This document shows positions 37,776-47,253 of a DNA stretch of 64,000 nt, one piece after another. The translations under genes and the position numbers were made by a program. This DNA is from Bdellovibrio sp. SKB1291214 (GTDB lineage: Bacteria; Bdellovibrionota; Bdellovibrionia; Bdellovibrionales; Bdellovibrionaceae), in NCBI RefSeq assembly GCF_002209355.2, contig NZ_CP106855.1, forward strand, positions 682,001 through 746,000. Reading direction: 5' to 3'. Every line of letters begins with the position of its first letter. The stretch's first letter is position 1. Below the pieces are notes generated by a model that made no database searches, was not told the origin of the DNA, and worked only from the letters and a program-made list of their open reading frames with translations.

Positions 37776-39527
37776 TCAGAATTCGGAGTTGTTTGTTGGA
37801 TTGTACAAAGCTTCAAGAAGCTTTGGATCTTGTTCATAGTCATCATCAGAGAAACCCAGCTCACCATTGCTTTTCGCTTCCACTGTTAAGTAATGCAAAA
37901 ACACCGTGATTGGCTTCTTCAAAGATACCCGCTTTGTTTCGCGAGAGGTCGCTTCTGTTGCCGATGGAACAATTGTTTTAATAGTATCCATCGTGTAGTT
38001 CTGATCTTTCAAAAGATACAAAGCTAAATCCAAAGGACGCTGCAATCGCACACACCCCGAGCTTCCGTGACGATTTTCTTCCTCAAACAAATTTCTTTCG
38101 TTCGTGTCGTGAAGGTAAATATTGAAGCTGTTGCCATCCAGAGGGAATTTTACCACCCCTAAAGCATTATCATATCCTGGCTTTTGTACGATTACATAAC
38201 GTTGATTTGCAAAATCATCTTCGGTCACCGTAGCCCAATTAACACTTGCCGATGGTGTTACTTTACCGCCCACCATCAAGTACATATTGTGTTTATCGAT
38301 ATAAGTGGGGTCTTGTCTTAAGATTGGGAGCTTATCTTTTATCGCGATTGACGCCGGAACAGTCCATGTTGGATTAAATTCCACTCGAGAAATCTTTCTG
38401 ATCATCAAAGGAGTTTTTCTAACATCACGTCCATTAATAGTTCTGAACTGCAGACGCGAGATCTCAGGACTCCAAGTGCCTCTGGAAGAATCGTGGGGAT
38501 CACGGATGAAAAGATCATCATCTCGCAAAGTGAATTTCGTCATCGCTACATTCACTAAGATATAGCGAGTGTCTAGCTTACGCGGCAGCCAGCGGTACCT
38601 TTCCATATTAAGTTCGATTTCCTTAATACGTTGTTCATAAGGTACATTTAAATACTTCAATACTTTTGAAAACTTTCCACCGATACGACCATCGATTTTT
38701 AAAGAGCTGTTTCTTTGAAAATCTTTAAGAGATTTATCAACATCAGCATCGAATTGATCACTGCCATTGACCGGGACGTTATATCCCAGCTGCGCCAGCC
38801 TTTTTCTGATTGCAGGAACCTGTGGATGACGAACGCCAAGGTACAAATCTGTTCCTGGCGCTGGAATCACGGGCCATGTTTTATCTGGTATAGAGCGGAG
38901 TTTAGCCAAAGCATTTTTCAAATTTCCGTATGCGGGTATTTTTGGAAGTAACTCGTTGGTTTTTTCGATAAGGTCGTACTGATTATTTCTTGCAACCATC
39001 TTTAAGCGCAACATCAAAGCCGGCATCTGCCTTGGCTCCATTTCGATATTGTCGTCAAATTTGCGAGGATCAAAACGTCCAACATACACGTGATGGGCGT
39101 ATCTCAGGTAGGCTTCAGAAAGCTTCACTTCCAATTCAGCTATGTCTGCCACTGCCAGATTTTGTGAATTGAACAAAGATTCAAGATTGCTATTCCAATA
39201 CACATCCCAAAGACCTTGGTCAGGTGCCGCTTTCAAGATTTTTCTTAAAGCTTGAGCTTTGAAATTCGGGCGCATGGAAGAAGCGTCGATCCAATACGGT
39301 TGATAGCTTAATTTATCGTCGGAATAAAAACTGTTGAGCTTTTTCGTATTTAATAAAACTTGGTAGTTCGCAGAAGAAGGGTTGTTAACTTGGTCTTGAA
39401 TCAAGCGTGACAACTGAGTGGCTTGGGGATCAGCAACCTGTGCACTGGAAAATAACGGAAACAGGATGATGATACCGATAGCTATCAATAGAATTTCGTT
39501 ACTGCTGATGAAATCTTTGATTTTCAT
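37776..39527 (-). CDS. Murein L,D-transpeptidase, YcbB/LdtD-like
   Basis: 583-residue envelope enzyme. It has an N-terminal signal/anchor (LLIAIGIIILFPLFSSAQ) and a helical scaffold (about 60-220). A peptidoglycan-binding domain follows (RKRLAQLGYNVPVNG...FQRNSSLKIDG). The YkuD catalytic domain ends with IYLHDT and RHGSSGCVRLQRP, with Cys nucleophile and His. This is the YcbB arrangement, which makes 3-3 cross-links or attaches proteins to murein. ATG 39527 has GAGG upstream; the in-frame GTG 12 bases earlier is less likely. Bdellovibrio uses such enzymes on prey or own wall; which applies here is unknown. Confidence 0.92.
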   Translation of the reverse strand: MKIKDFISSNEILLIAIGIIILFPLFSSAQVADPQATQLSRLIQDQVNNPSSANYQVLLNTKKLNSFYSDDKLSYQPYWIDASSMRPNFKAQALRKILKAAPDQGLWDVYWNSNLESLFNSQNLAVADIAELEVKLSEAYLRYAHHVYVGRFDPRKFDDNIEMEPRQMPALMLRLKMVARNNQYDLIEKTNELLPKIPAYGNLKNALAKLRSIPDKTWPVIPAPGTDLYLGVRHPQVPAIRKRLAQLGYNVPVNGSDQFDADVDKSLKDFQRNSSLKIDGRIGGKFSKVLKYLNVPYEQRIKEIELNMERYRWLPRKLDTRYILVNVAMTKFTLRDDDLFIRDPHDSSRGTWSPEISRLQFRTINGRDVRKTPLMIRKISRVEFNPTWTVPASIAIKDKLPILRQDPTYIDKHNMYLMVGGKVTPSASVNWATVTEDDFANQRYVIVQKPGYDNALGVVKFPLDGNSFNIYLHDTNERNLFEEENRHGSSGCVRLQRPLDLALYLLKDQNYTMDTIKTIVPSATEATSRETKRVSLKKPITVFLHYLTVEAKSNGELGFSDDDYEQDPKLLEALYNPTNNSEF

Positions 39528-39708
39528 TGAAAACCTCACTCATACCAATAACTTCCAACTTCCGTGCCATTCCAGAAGGAATCTATTGCTTATGAGGTCT
39601 CCCGGGCCGAGAGGTAACAAATACCGTCAGTCAGTGTTTGGAAAATTCACCGTCTAAAAATGAGACAGTGATTTTTCACGAGGCAGGGAACCAATACCCG
39701 CAGTTGGC

Positions 39709-39740
39709 AAAAAAGCCGACCCTTAGCGAGATCGGCTTTC
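39709..39740 (-). terminator. Rho-independent terminator after the amidase-like gene
   Basis: AAAGCCGA (39712-39719) pairs with TCGGCTTT (39732-39739). On the minus strand the stem is followed by six T. It lies 36 bases past the stop at 39777. Confidence 0.8.
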
Positions 39741-39776
39741 GGTTTTGATTTCAATTGAAGTTTTGCTGTTGAATTA

Positions 39777-40910
39777 TCAGCGACGGGTCCCGGTTTGTAG
39801 GAATCGAACGACATCCACGTCAGGCGGATTGGCGATGCCCACTCCTGGTTTTGGTCCGTTCAGCTCCCCCAATGAGTAATCCATGCGAGCATCGTAGGTA
39901 CGCTCCCATTGATAACGGAGCCAGCGTTCAGCGTTGTACCAAGCGCGCTTGTTTTGATTATCAGGACAAGATGCTAGTTCTTGAGGAGATTTAGCTCCCC
40001 AGCGAAGCTCGGCACAGTGATACGGATCGAAACTCATGTCGAAAACTCTTTGGCGAGCTTGTTCCAAATTCATTGTGACTGCTTGGCCGCGACTGTTGGT
40101 GTAAGAAAACTGACAAGCCCTTGCATCGCGATTGTAAATCGCTAACAAATCACCACGCAGGTTATTTCCACGATACACAATCGTGGGATCACCGACTTGG
40201 TGTCGTTGCACCATACTGCGAGTTTGCGTCAGCAAGTTCATAAAGGAAACCTTCAAACGAGCGTCACGGGATGGGGATGCAAATTGCTCCCACTCACCAG
40301 TTGTGCCATAGATATTTTGCGGCAGACGATCTGGATGAGGTTTATTTTGAACGCCAGAGCGAAGCGCCATATCCACTGCAACCACACGGTCTTTCATATT
40401 CACACAAAGATCAGCCACCATGCTTTGCATGTCAGCGATTGGATCAATACGAAGTTCGCCGTTTGCGAGCATGATACGAAGATATTCATAATAGTCGACG
40501 GCGCGGCCATTATAAACGAATTGCCCTTTGGACCATTGGCCGTCGGGATCTGGCTTTGTCCCATAGTACTGTTCAAGACTGTAGTAAGGAAGACTGTTGT
40601 TCTTAGCTCCCTCGACTCGCCCACCAATATAAGCCCCGCTGGAATCACGTTTTGCTCCCGTCAAAGTCAGCGGGCGGAAGTTTTTAAATCCCGCGCCTTG
40701 ATAAGGGTTGCTGCGCTCGAATTTGGGATTGTACATTCCTGACGTCAACGTATTGTCGGGATGTGAATCGATATAATAAATCTGACCATCTTGTGTCACT
40801 TTGTAAACGATAGCCACGTGGCCATTCGGATCATAGATCACAGTTCCCGGTCGAATACTGAAACGAGTCAGCCAGCTTAACAGGATAAAAATCCGCATAC
40901 ATTTTACCAT
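39777..40910 (-). pseudogene. C-terminal part of a frameshifted secreted amidase-like gene
   Basis: About 360 residues in the -1 frame relative to the upstream half. They start in effect with SWLTRFSIRPGTVIYDPNGHVAIVYKVTQ, in which GHVAIV and YYIDSHPDN look like the His and following acid of a papain/NlpC-type amidase. The rest (about 60-375) is rich in Tyr, Asn and Arg and resembles no family I know. No ribosome site or plausible start precedes it. Both halves make one continuous protein if one base is added in the A5 run at 40887-40891. Downstream is a terminator. Confidence 0.7.
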
Positions 40911-41499
40911 CTTCGACTCCCATCATGCGGAATGTTGCCGACAACGTAGTGTTGGTGATTGTTCCATTCAAAAGTGAAACGGCATTGGGATAGCGTGACG
41001 CCAGAATTCCAAAACCATAATCGAAGTCTTCAATATTATAAATGAATGCCGAACGGTTTCTGCCGTTACCGGCTATCACATCGAATCTGCCGGTCACGTA
41101 ATTCCCATAAGGTGTATACCTAATGTCACCAGTATTTCCAGGGACTGGGCGAGCACTCACTCGGCTTGCAACCGACATCGGCAGTCCATTTTTCCAAGCA
41201 AAATACGAGCGCAAATAATAAGGAAGATCCGCACAGTCAGCATAATATGCGAGCCCTGAGGGGTCCGAAGAGTAATACGGGTTGGCATTGCTCGTAAGAC
41301 AGCCCTTCACGGTATCGCACTGTCTATTTTCGACGGCTGCACCAATACGCGCGATGAAAGCTCCATATCCATCTTCGTCTTGTTGCGACCATTGCGTTTT
41401 TGTCACGCGCCAGTCTCTGCTCCCCGCATAGGGGCTGAACTGCGCCTGACTCAGCGCAGGCAAAACAATAAGTAAACTAAGGCTCAAAATCCATTTCAT
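40831..41499 (-). pseudogene. N-terminal part of the same frameshifted secreted amidase-like gene
   Basis: Signal peptide MKWILSLSLLIVLPALSQAQ starting at ATG 41499, then a mature domain with YYADCADLPYYLRSYFAW, which looks like the catalytic-Cys helix of an NlpC/P60 or CHAP-like hydrolase. The frame ends soon after KMYADFYPV in non-homologous residues and a stop at 40831, before the catalytic His carried by the other half. Divergent from an L,D-transpeptidase gene with a 127-base shared upstream region. It could be a true pseudogene, a sequencing error in a homopolymer, or recoding. Confidence 0.7.
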
Positions 41500-41626
41500 G
41501 AAACCTCCAGCAGTGCCGCGGGGCACTTTTACAATTCCCAACTTTTTGGGATGCCAATATCCACTTTCTGATATACGAACACTCCAATTTGTAATTTATG
41601 CAATTGATCTCTGGGGAGGACAATCC

Positions 41627-43114
41627 ATGATGAGCATTCTTGGTAAAAGTCGCATCAGCACAGCATTCTGCATGCTAGTTGCCACTTTGACACTTAACGC
41701 ATTTGCAGCTTCTCAATCTTTCGCTCAAGTGCAAATCACTGCTGTCGCGAAAAACCAACTTATCGTTGGCAAAACTTATTACATCGCTGCAGATAATTTG
41801 AACCTGCGTAGTTCAAATTCTACAACTTCCTCTGACAACATCGTAGGTCAGCTTTCCATGAATGATGAAGTTGTTTTGGTGAACGCGTTGAGTGCAGACA
41901 CTCCTCTGGTTCAAATCAGATTGATCAAATCTAAATCAGTACCGAACAACGTTGCTGCACAATTGTTCGTTTCAAAAGACTACCTGTCGGATAAAGTCTA
42001 CCAGGCACCTGTTGCTAAGTATTTCGTTATCCAAAACGTAGCGACTGAAAAAACTCGTGTTTACGAGCGTTGCACAGTAACACCAGGTTGCCCTCACAAA
42101 CTAGTGATGGAAACAGATATGGTTGTGGGTCGTAACGAAGAAGGTACGAAAACAGATCGTTATGCTTACATGACGTGGCTGGGACACTCACGTATTGCTT
42201 CATGGGTTAAATTCTATTCTGACGGTATGCAAACTTACCCAAGCTGGTACACTGCGGGCCAGGATTTGAAATCGATCCCCTCTCCGATTTCTAAAAACTC
42301 TTCTCGCGTGATTGGTTCTCGTAAGTGGTTGACGAAAAAAAATGGCAAAGACACTGTTTATGGTGCTTTTGGTTGGTACGCGGCTAAGCTTTCACCGTCT
42401 GATGATGTAAATGGCGTCAACAGTCAATGGATGCACGGAACGATCGGTTGGGGTGTTGATGGTTCTGATGCTATCGACATCACTCGTGGCTTCTTTATGA
42501 ACATGTTCTCAAACCCGGGCTCTCATGGTTGCACTCGCTTGGAAAATCGCGCGATCGCTTACCTTCGTGAGATCTTGCCAACAGGAACGGACATCTACCG
42601 CGTTTATGCTCGTGAATCGACTCGCGAACGCCAAGCAGTTCTTTCTGACGGCAGTGTGATCCCGTTGACTCGTTATAAAAACGCTTACAACAACCCGGCT
42701 CGTTGGGATTACATCTTACTAACTGACGGTGCACAAAAAGCCGGCGGCTTAAGTGCTGATGCGACAAACATCATCACGAAAAACATCCCTGTGATTCAAG
42801 GTAACAACTTCCTTGAACAAGGCAGCTACATGGTTGACCAATACCCTACAGCCACTCCGCTGAACTACAAAAACTCAGCAAGCTCTGGTAAATCGGGTGA
42901 TCGTTACCGCATCGATGCTGGCAAAGAAAAAGCGCCTACTAACTTCCGTGGTTACTTCTTGGTGGATGAAGGTCGCTTCATTGACTATCAACATCCAGAT
43001 GCACGCGCCGTTAAAGGCAAAGTGAAAGTCAGCGGTCTTCTTGATTTCAGAACAACTGTCCCTGAACAATTGAAAGCTACTGGCTATCACTTCCCTCCTG
43101 CTGTAATCTACTAG
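41627..43114 (+). CDS. L,D-transpeptidase with SH3b domain
   Basis: 495 residues starting at the ATG with GGGAGG 8 bases upstream; the 43 extra codons of the open frame overlap the divergent gene's signal peptide and are unlikely. The signal peptide (about 1-33) ends in SFAQ. An SH3b-like domain follows (AADNLNLRSSNSTTSSDNIVG). The YkuD domain contains GAFGWYAAKLS, HGTIGWG and SNPGSHGCTRLENRA, giving Cys nucleophile and His. A C-terminal segment of about 130 residues is unassigned. With the transpeptidase at 37.8 kb and the adjacent amidase-like gene it forms a wall-modifying neighbourhood. Confidence 0.9.
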   Translation: MMSILGKSRISTAFCMLVATLTLNAFAASQSFAQVQITAVAKNQLIVGKTYYIAADNLNLRSSNSTTSSDNIVGQLSMNDEVVLVNALSADTPLVQIRLIKSKSVPNNVAAQLFVSKDYLSDKVYQAPVAKYFVIQNVATEKTRVYERCTVTPGCPHKLVMETDMVVGRNEEGTKTDRYAYMTWLGHSRIASWVKFYSDGMQTYPSWYTAGQDLKSIPSPISKNSSRVIGSRKWLTKKNGKDTVYGAFGWYAAKLSPSDDVNGVNSQWMHGTIGWGVDGSDAIDITRGFFMNMFSNPGSHGCTRLENRAIAYLREILPTGTDIYRVYARESTRERQAVLSDGSVIPLTRYKNAYNNPARWDYILLTDGAQKAGGLSADATNIITKNIPVIQGNNFLEQGSYMVDQYPTATPLNYKNSASSGKSGDRYRIDAGKEKAPTNFRGYFLVDEGRFIDYQHPDARAVKGKVKVSGLLDFRTTVPEQLKATGYHFPPAVIY

Positions 43115-43116
43115 GG

Positions 43117-43800
43117 ATGAATTTCCCAACTGACATCTGCATGACAGGCGCAACGGGGCTCGTGGGGAACGAGCTCCTTTTGCTTTTGTCGGCCCTTGAA
43201 CACGTCGGCCACGTGACGGTATTAAGCCGTAAACCTCTGGGACGCTTCCCAGCTAAAATCGAAAACATCCTTTTAGACTTTGATAAGCTACAACACTATG
43301 GCAGCTCGCTGAAGGCCCACACTTTCGTTTGCTGCCTAGGTACGACCATCAAGGTGGCCGGCTCTCAGGAAGCCTTTCGTAAGGTCGATTACGACTATGT
43401 GATTGAATTCGCCAAGGTCGCCGAAAAAGTGGGCGCCCAAAAATTCATGGTGATTTCAGCAATGGGTGCTAATCCCGAATCATCTGTTTTCTATAATCGG
43501 GTTAAAGGCGAAATGGAAAGGGATCTGCGTAAGCTTGCTATCCCCCAAATTGAAATCTTCCGCCCTTCTTTACTGACGGGAAATCGCAAAGAGCACCGCA
43601 CCGGTGAAGTGATCGCGCAAAAGCTAAGTCCAATCATTAATACTTTTATGGTGGGACCTCTTAAAAAGTACAAAGCCATTGCTGCAAAAGATGTTGCTAA
43701 GGCAATGGCTCTGGCGATCATGAATTTTAATGAAGGACAGTTTATTTACGAGTCTGACGAAATTCAGAGAATGTCAGACTCGATCAAATCAGACGTGTGA
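43117..43800 (+). CDS. NAD(P)-binding oxidoreductase, nucleoside-sugar-epimerase-like
   Basis: 227-residue atypical SDR with a Rossmann motif TGATGLVGNEL, KVDYDYVIEFAKVAEKVGAQKFMVISAMGA, and YNRVKGEMERDL in the YxxxK position. The later IPQIEIFRPSLLTGNR segment resembles HTATIP2/TMX2-type oxidoreductases. Substrate unknown. Its ATG follows the transpeptidase stop by 2 bases, so coupling is likely. The 3' end overlaps the ftsY 3' end by 12 bases on the other strand. Confidence 0.85.
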   Translation: MNFPTDICMTGATGLVGNELLLLLSALEHVGHVTVLSRKPLGRFPAKIENILLDFDKLQHYGSSLKAHTFVCCLGTTIKVAGSQEAFRKVDYDYVIEFAKVAEKVGAQKFMVISAMGANPESSVFYNRVKGEMERDLRKLAIPQIEIFRPSLLTGNRKEHRTGEVIAQKLSPIINTFMVGPLKKYKAIAAKDVAKAMALAIMNFNEGQFIYESDEIQRMSDSIKSDV

Positions 43801-44958
43801 TTGGAATAAAGAATCAACAAACTCTTGCGCCGAGAACGTGCGCAAGTCTTGGATACGCTCACCCACACCAATCAATTTAATTGGAATTTGCAGTTCTTGA
43901 GCAAGTCCTACGGCAACGCCGCCTTTGGCTGTGCCGTCCATTTTAGTCAGGACTGCGCCCGTAAGTTCTAAAGCATTATGGAATTCCTTAGCTTGCATCA
44001 ACGCATTTTGACCCGAGTTCGCATCCAGAACGATCAATGTTTCGTGTGGAGCCTCAGGGATCACCTTGGTCATCACACGTTTCATTTTTTTGATCTCTTC
44101 CATAAGGTTTGCCTGAGTGTGCAAACGACCTGCAGTATCAACAATTACGATGTCATAGTTTTGCGCTTTACCTTTAGCCACAGCATCAAATGCTACGGCA
44201 CTTGGATCTGTCACTCCTTCTGGAGAGAAGATCTCAACCTGAGCGCGATCCGTCCAAACTTTCAACTGACCACCGGCTGCCGCGCGGAATGTATCTCCTG
44301 CCGCCACCAAAACCTTTTTACCTTCAGCTGCAAGTTGAGCCGAGATTTTACCGATCGAAGTTGTTTTGCCGGCGCCATTCACTCCGACGATCATCAAAAC
44401 CGTAGGTCCTGTCGTCGCGAAGTTAATTTTAGACAAGATCCCAGAAGTGGGAGCTGACGAATGAGAACCCGCAAAGATGTTTTTGATTTCTTCTTTCAAA
44501 GCGTCGCGAACAGTGTCGTAGTCAGCTCGCTCTTTACGAGACAATTTATCCTGTAAAGCAGCCATTAACCGTTGAACGGTGATAGGGCCTAGATCGCTTG
44601 TGTAGAGAATTTCTTCGATATCATCCAAGTGTTGGTTGCTGTCGCCAGATTTAAACAGACTGCGAATTCGGCCGAACAGATTTTCCTCTGTTTTTCGAAG
44701 AGCATCCGCCAAGTCCACTGATGGCAAATCAGAAACAACGTGTCCTGAAGAATCGATATGCGCGATCACGGGCTCTTCGACCGCCATCGTTGGCATTTCA
44801 CGTTTTACTTCATGAGTAAGTTCTTTGTTTGTTTGCGCTTTTTGTTCAGAACGAATGCGCTTCCAAAAGCTAAAAAAGATCGCGCCAAAGATAACCGTTA
44901 AAAGAAGGGCCGCGAGCCCGAAAAGAAGTTCGATTTGTTGCTCATGTCCTGGTGACAT
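43789..44958 (-). CDS. ftsY: Signal recognition particle receptor FtsY
   Basis: 389 residues. An N-terminal hydrophobic segment (about 10-33) anchors it, followed by a charged linker. The NG GTPase domain (about 90-389) carries GVNGAGKTT (192-200), DTFRAAAGGQL, DTAGRLHTQANL and LTKMDGTAKGG, matching FtsY rather than Ffh. It docks SRP-ribosome complexes at the inner membrane. The transmembrane anchor replaces the long acidic A domain of E. coli. Convergent with the oxidoreductase gene. Confidence 0.94.
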   Translation of the reverse strand: MSPGHEQQIELLFGLAALLLTVIFGAIFFSFWKRIRSEQKAQTNKELTHEVKREMPTMAVEEPVIAHIDSSGHVVSDLPSVDLADALRKTEENLFGRIRSLFKSGDSNQHLDDIEEILYTSDLGPITVQRLMAALQDKLSRKERADYDTVRDALKEEIKNIFAGSHSSAPTSGILSKINFATTGPTVLMIVGVNGAGKTTSIGKISAQLAAEGKKVLVAAGDTFRAAAGGQLKVWTDRAQVEIFSPEGVTDPSAVAFDAVAKGKAQNYDIVIVDTAGRLHTQANLMEEIKKMKRVMTKVIPEAPHETLIVLDANSGQNALMQAKEFHNALELTGAVLTKMDGTAKGGVAVGLAQELQIPIKLIGVGERIQDLRTFSAQEFVDSLFQSHV

Positions 44959-45051
44959 AGTTGCTCCTCTGTCTGATCCCGCACTTCTAACTTATTATTG
45001 CACCAGAGTGAACACCCGAGGAGTTGGCCCCGAGCGTCACTTCATAACGCA

Positions 45052-46032
45052 CTACCCTACCGGGCGGCCTTGGGCACTACGTTCCGCCGGCAAACATCCC
45101 AGTCCCACCAGAGTATCGTGGACGGCTTCAACTAAAGGAGTTTTAGGCTCATGCCCCAAAAAGCCAATCAGCTTGGAGTTATCCAACTTATAGGGCTTGG
45201 TCCAAAGGTATTTCATCTCCAGCAGCTCGCGAAACACAACCACAAAGGGCGACAACAGTTTAAATAGGAACCATGGGGCTGGTTTTATAACTGCGGGTTT
45301 TTGCAGATTCTGATTAATGGCCAGCGCCATCTGCATTCCATCATGATCCCAAGTACCACCAAAGTTGAAAACTTCAAACGCCTGCAATCGACTGCCTTGA
45401 TTTAAAAGTTCAACCACAGTATTCGCCGCATCCGGGAGGTAAGCCCATGAATGTCCCACCCCGCTTTTCGACGGATTGGCTATCTTTGTGACAGGTTGGT
45501 TTGGTGTAATCATCCCTTGTGAAAACCAGTTGTTTCCAGGTTTCGGTCCAAAGAAATCACCACATCTGACAATCAAAACCCTGACTCCGTGTCTGGAGGC
45601 TTCAAAAAGTCGATTTTCTAGCTCTTTGCGGATTTGCCCCTTTCTAGTCGTAGGTTCTTGAGGAGTTGTTTCTGTAATATTTGAAGGGGCCTTATGGCCA
45701 AAATTATAAATGGTCCCTGGCAACACTATCCTTGCACCCGTGGCTTTGGCGGCTGCGATCGTATTATCAATCATCGGCAAAACCAGTTGGCTCCAGTTTT
45801 TGTAACCTGGAGGATTTACAGCGTGAATAATAGCGTCCACTCCCTTTGCCGCATTCAGCACGTCGGCGGCATTTAATGCATCTCCTATGATAAACTCGAC
45901 TCTTTCAGCAAGTTTTTCGTTTTCTTTCCTTACAAGACCTTTTACCACCCAACCATCGGCGATAAGCGCCTTTGCAATCTCTCCACCGATACCTCCCGAT
46001 ACACCTAACACTAAAGCCGTTTTTTTTTTCAT
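45052..46032 (-). CDS. NAD-dependent epimerase/dehydratase family protein
   Basis: 326-residue extended SDR with glycine motif VLGVSGGIGGEIAKAL, AIIHAVNPPGYKNW, and a GTIYNFGHKAP segment carrying the active-site Tyr region. The C-terminal substrate lid is helical. The start ATG 46032 has GGAGG 6 bases upstream; the longer frame is not needed. It is divergent from a LysR gene whose probable operator covers its -35 region, so it is a likely target of that regulator. Confidence 0.85.
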   Translation of the reverse strand: MKKKTALVLGVSGGIGGEIAKALIADGWVVKGLVRKENEKLAERVEFIIGDALNAADVLNAAKGVDAIIHAVNPPGYKNWSQLVLPMIDNTIAAAKATGARIVLPGTIYNFGHKAPSNITETTPQEPTTRKGQIRKELENRLFEASRHGVRVLIVRCGDFFGPKPGNNWFSQGMITPNQPVTKIANPSKSGVGHSWAYLPDAANTVVELLNQGSRLQAFEVFNFGGTWDHDGMQMALAINQNLQKPAVIKPAPWFLFKLLSPFVVVFRELLEMKYLWTKPYKLDNSKLIGFLGHEPKTPLVEAVHDTLVGLGCLPAERSAQGRPVG

Positions 46033-46068
46033 ATGTGCCTCCATAAGATCAGTATCGTCCAAATCCGC

Positions 46069-46106
46069 ATTATAGAAAATTGCATATCTTCGTATATCTG
46101 ATATAC
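46069..46106. promoter_or_regulatory. LysR operator and divergent promoter
   Basis: GTATATCTGATATAC (46092-46106) is a perfect 15-base palindrome containing a T-N11-A LysR box. On the minus strand TATAAT (46074-46069) is a consensus -10 for the epimerase gene, and the palindrome falls exactly on its -35 position, which has no good -35 hexamer of its own. This is the layout of an activator-dependent promoter. Confidence 0.6.
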
Positions 46107-46110
46107 AATA

Positions 46111-47010
46111 ATGAATATGAACAATATCAGCTGGGATCTATTTAAATCATTTTTGGCAGTCGCCCGCGAAAAATCCCTCTCTGGAGCAGCTAGGTCCTTA
46201 GGAATTGCGCAACCTACAGTAGGTCGACACATGGATTTACTGGAACAGGGCTTGGGCACGTCCTTATTCACACGCTCCCCGAGCGGTTTCATGCTAACGG
46301 ATGCTGGAAAAAGGCTAATACCTTATGCTGAATCCATAGCGTCGAATGCTGTGGCAATGGCCCGAGAAATTGCAGAGTATAGTGACTCAATAAAAGGCAC
46401 GGTAAGAATCACCGCCAGCGACGTCCTTAGCGTTGAGGTATTACCAAAAATTCTTGCAAACCTGAGATCCGAACACGCGGGATTAAACATCGAGCTTGTG
46501 GCTTCAAACACGGCTAAAAACCTGTTGGACCGAGAAGCCGACATAGCTATCAGAATGTTTAAACCCACCCAACAAGCCCTGATTGTCAGAAAATTAGGAG
46601 AGACCGAATTAGGATGGTTTGCTCATAAATCTTATCTTAAAAAATTTGGAACGCCTCTTAACCAGGCCGATCTTAAGAAGCATGCTCTTATCGGATTCGA
46701 TGTCGAGACAGATTTCATTCGCAGCTTCAAATCCAAAATAGGTAATATCGAAAGAGATGATTTTGCTTTAAGAACGGACAATGATTTAGTTCAGTTGTCA
46801 GCAATAAGAAGCGGTTTTGGAATAGGCATGTGCCAAACAAAAATAGCAGCCAAAGATTCAAACCTGGTCCGCATTCTACAAAAAGAAATCGGCCCCAAGC
46901 TAGGTTTATGGATGGCCATGCACGAAAACCTAAAAAGCTCCGCCAAATATAAAACCGTCTTCAACACCTTAAGCACAGGCATCATAAACTACTTAAACGA
47001 AAACCAATAA
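46111..47010 (+). CDS. LysR-family transcriptional regulator
   Basis: 299 residues with N-terminal winged helix-turn-helix (LFKSFLAVAREKSLSGAARSLGIAQPTVGRHM) and a LysR substrate-binding domain (about 90-290). The ATG has no Shine-Dalgarno and sits 4 bases after the 15-base palindrome, so the message may have almost no leader. It probably represses itself and controls the divergent epimerase gene. Confidence 0.92.
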   Translation: MNMNNISWDLFKSFLAVAREKSLSGAARSLGIAQPTVGRHMDLLEQGLGTSLFTRSPSGFMLTDAGKRLIPYAESIASNAVAMAREIAEYSDSIKGTVRITASDVLSVEVLPKILANLRSEHAGLNIELVASNTAKNLLDREADIAIRMFKPTQQALIVRKLGETELGWFAHKSYLKKFGTPLNQADLKKHALIGFDVETDFIRSFKSKIGNIERDDFALRTDNDLVQLSAIRSGFGIGMCQTKIAAKDSNLVRILQKEIGPKLGLWMAMHENLKSSAKYKTVFNTLSTGIINYLNENQ

Positions 47011-47089
47011 CCTAAAGCTACGATCTCCCCCCCCCATCTCAATTCGCCCAACAACGATTCAAGGTTAACAAACCGAATCCCTCGTCAGG

Positions 47090-47233
47090 CTATCCCGAGA
47101 CAGCTGACCAGGTACCTGCAAGCAGCGACCTCCGTGGGCGCCACGATGGCGCGCACTCGCCGCAGGCGAGCCACGGCTGAGCCCGGATGGCGTGTCGCGA
47201 AGTGCTGGTACCTGGGCAGCTGCCTCGGGATAG
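47090..47233. repeat. Nested inverted-repeat element, GC-rich
   Basis: Outer arms of 31 bases (47090-47120 and 47203-47233) pair with about four mismatches. Within lie GCGAC/GTCGC (47125-47129, 47194-47198) and CCGTGG/CCACGG (47132-47137, 47171-47176). These enclose two hairpins, GCGCCA-CGA-TGGCGC (47138-47152) and CTCGCC-GCA-GGCGAG (47156-47170). The GC content is far above its surroundings. It lies between the convergent LysR and FHA genes. Confidence 0.65.
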
Positions 47234-47253
47234 ACTGTCACGCAGGGTAAGGT

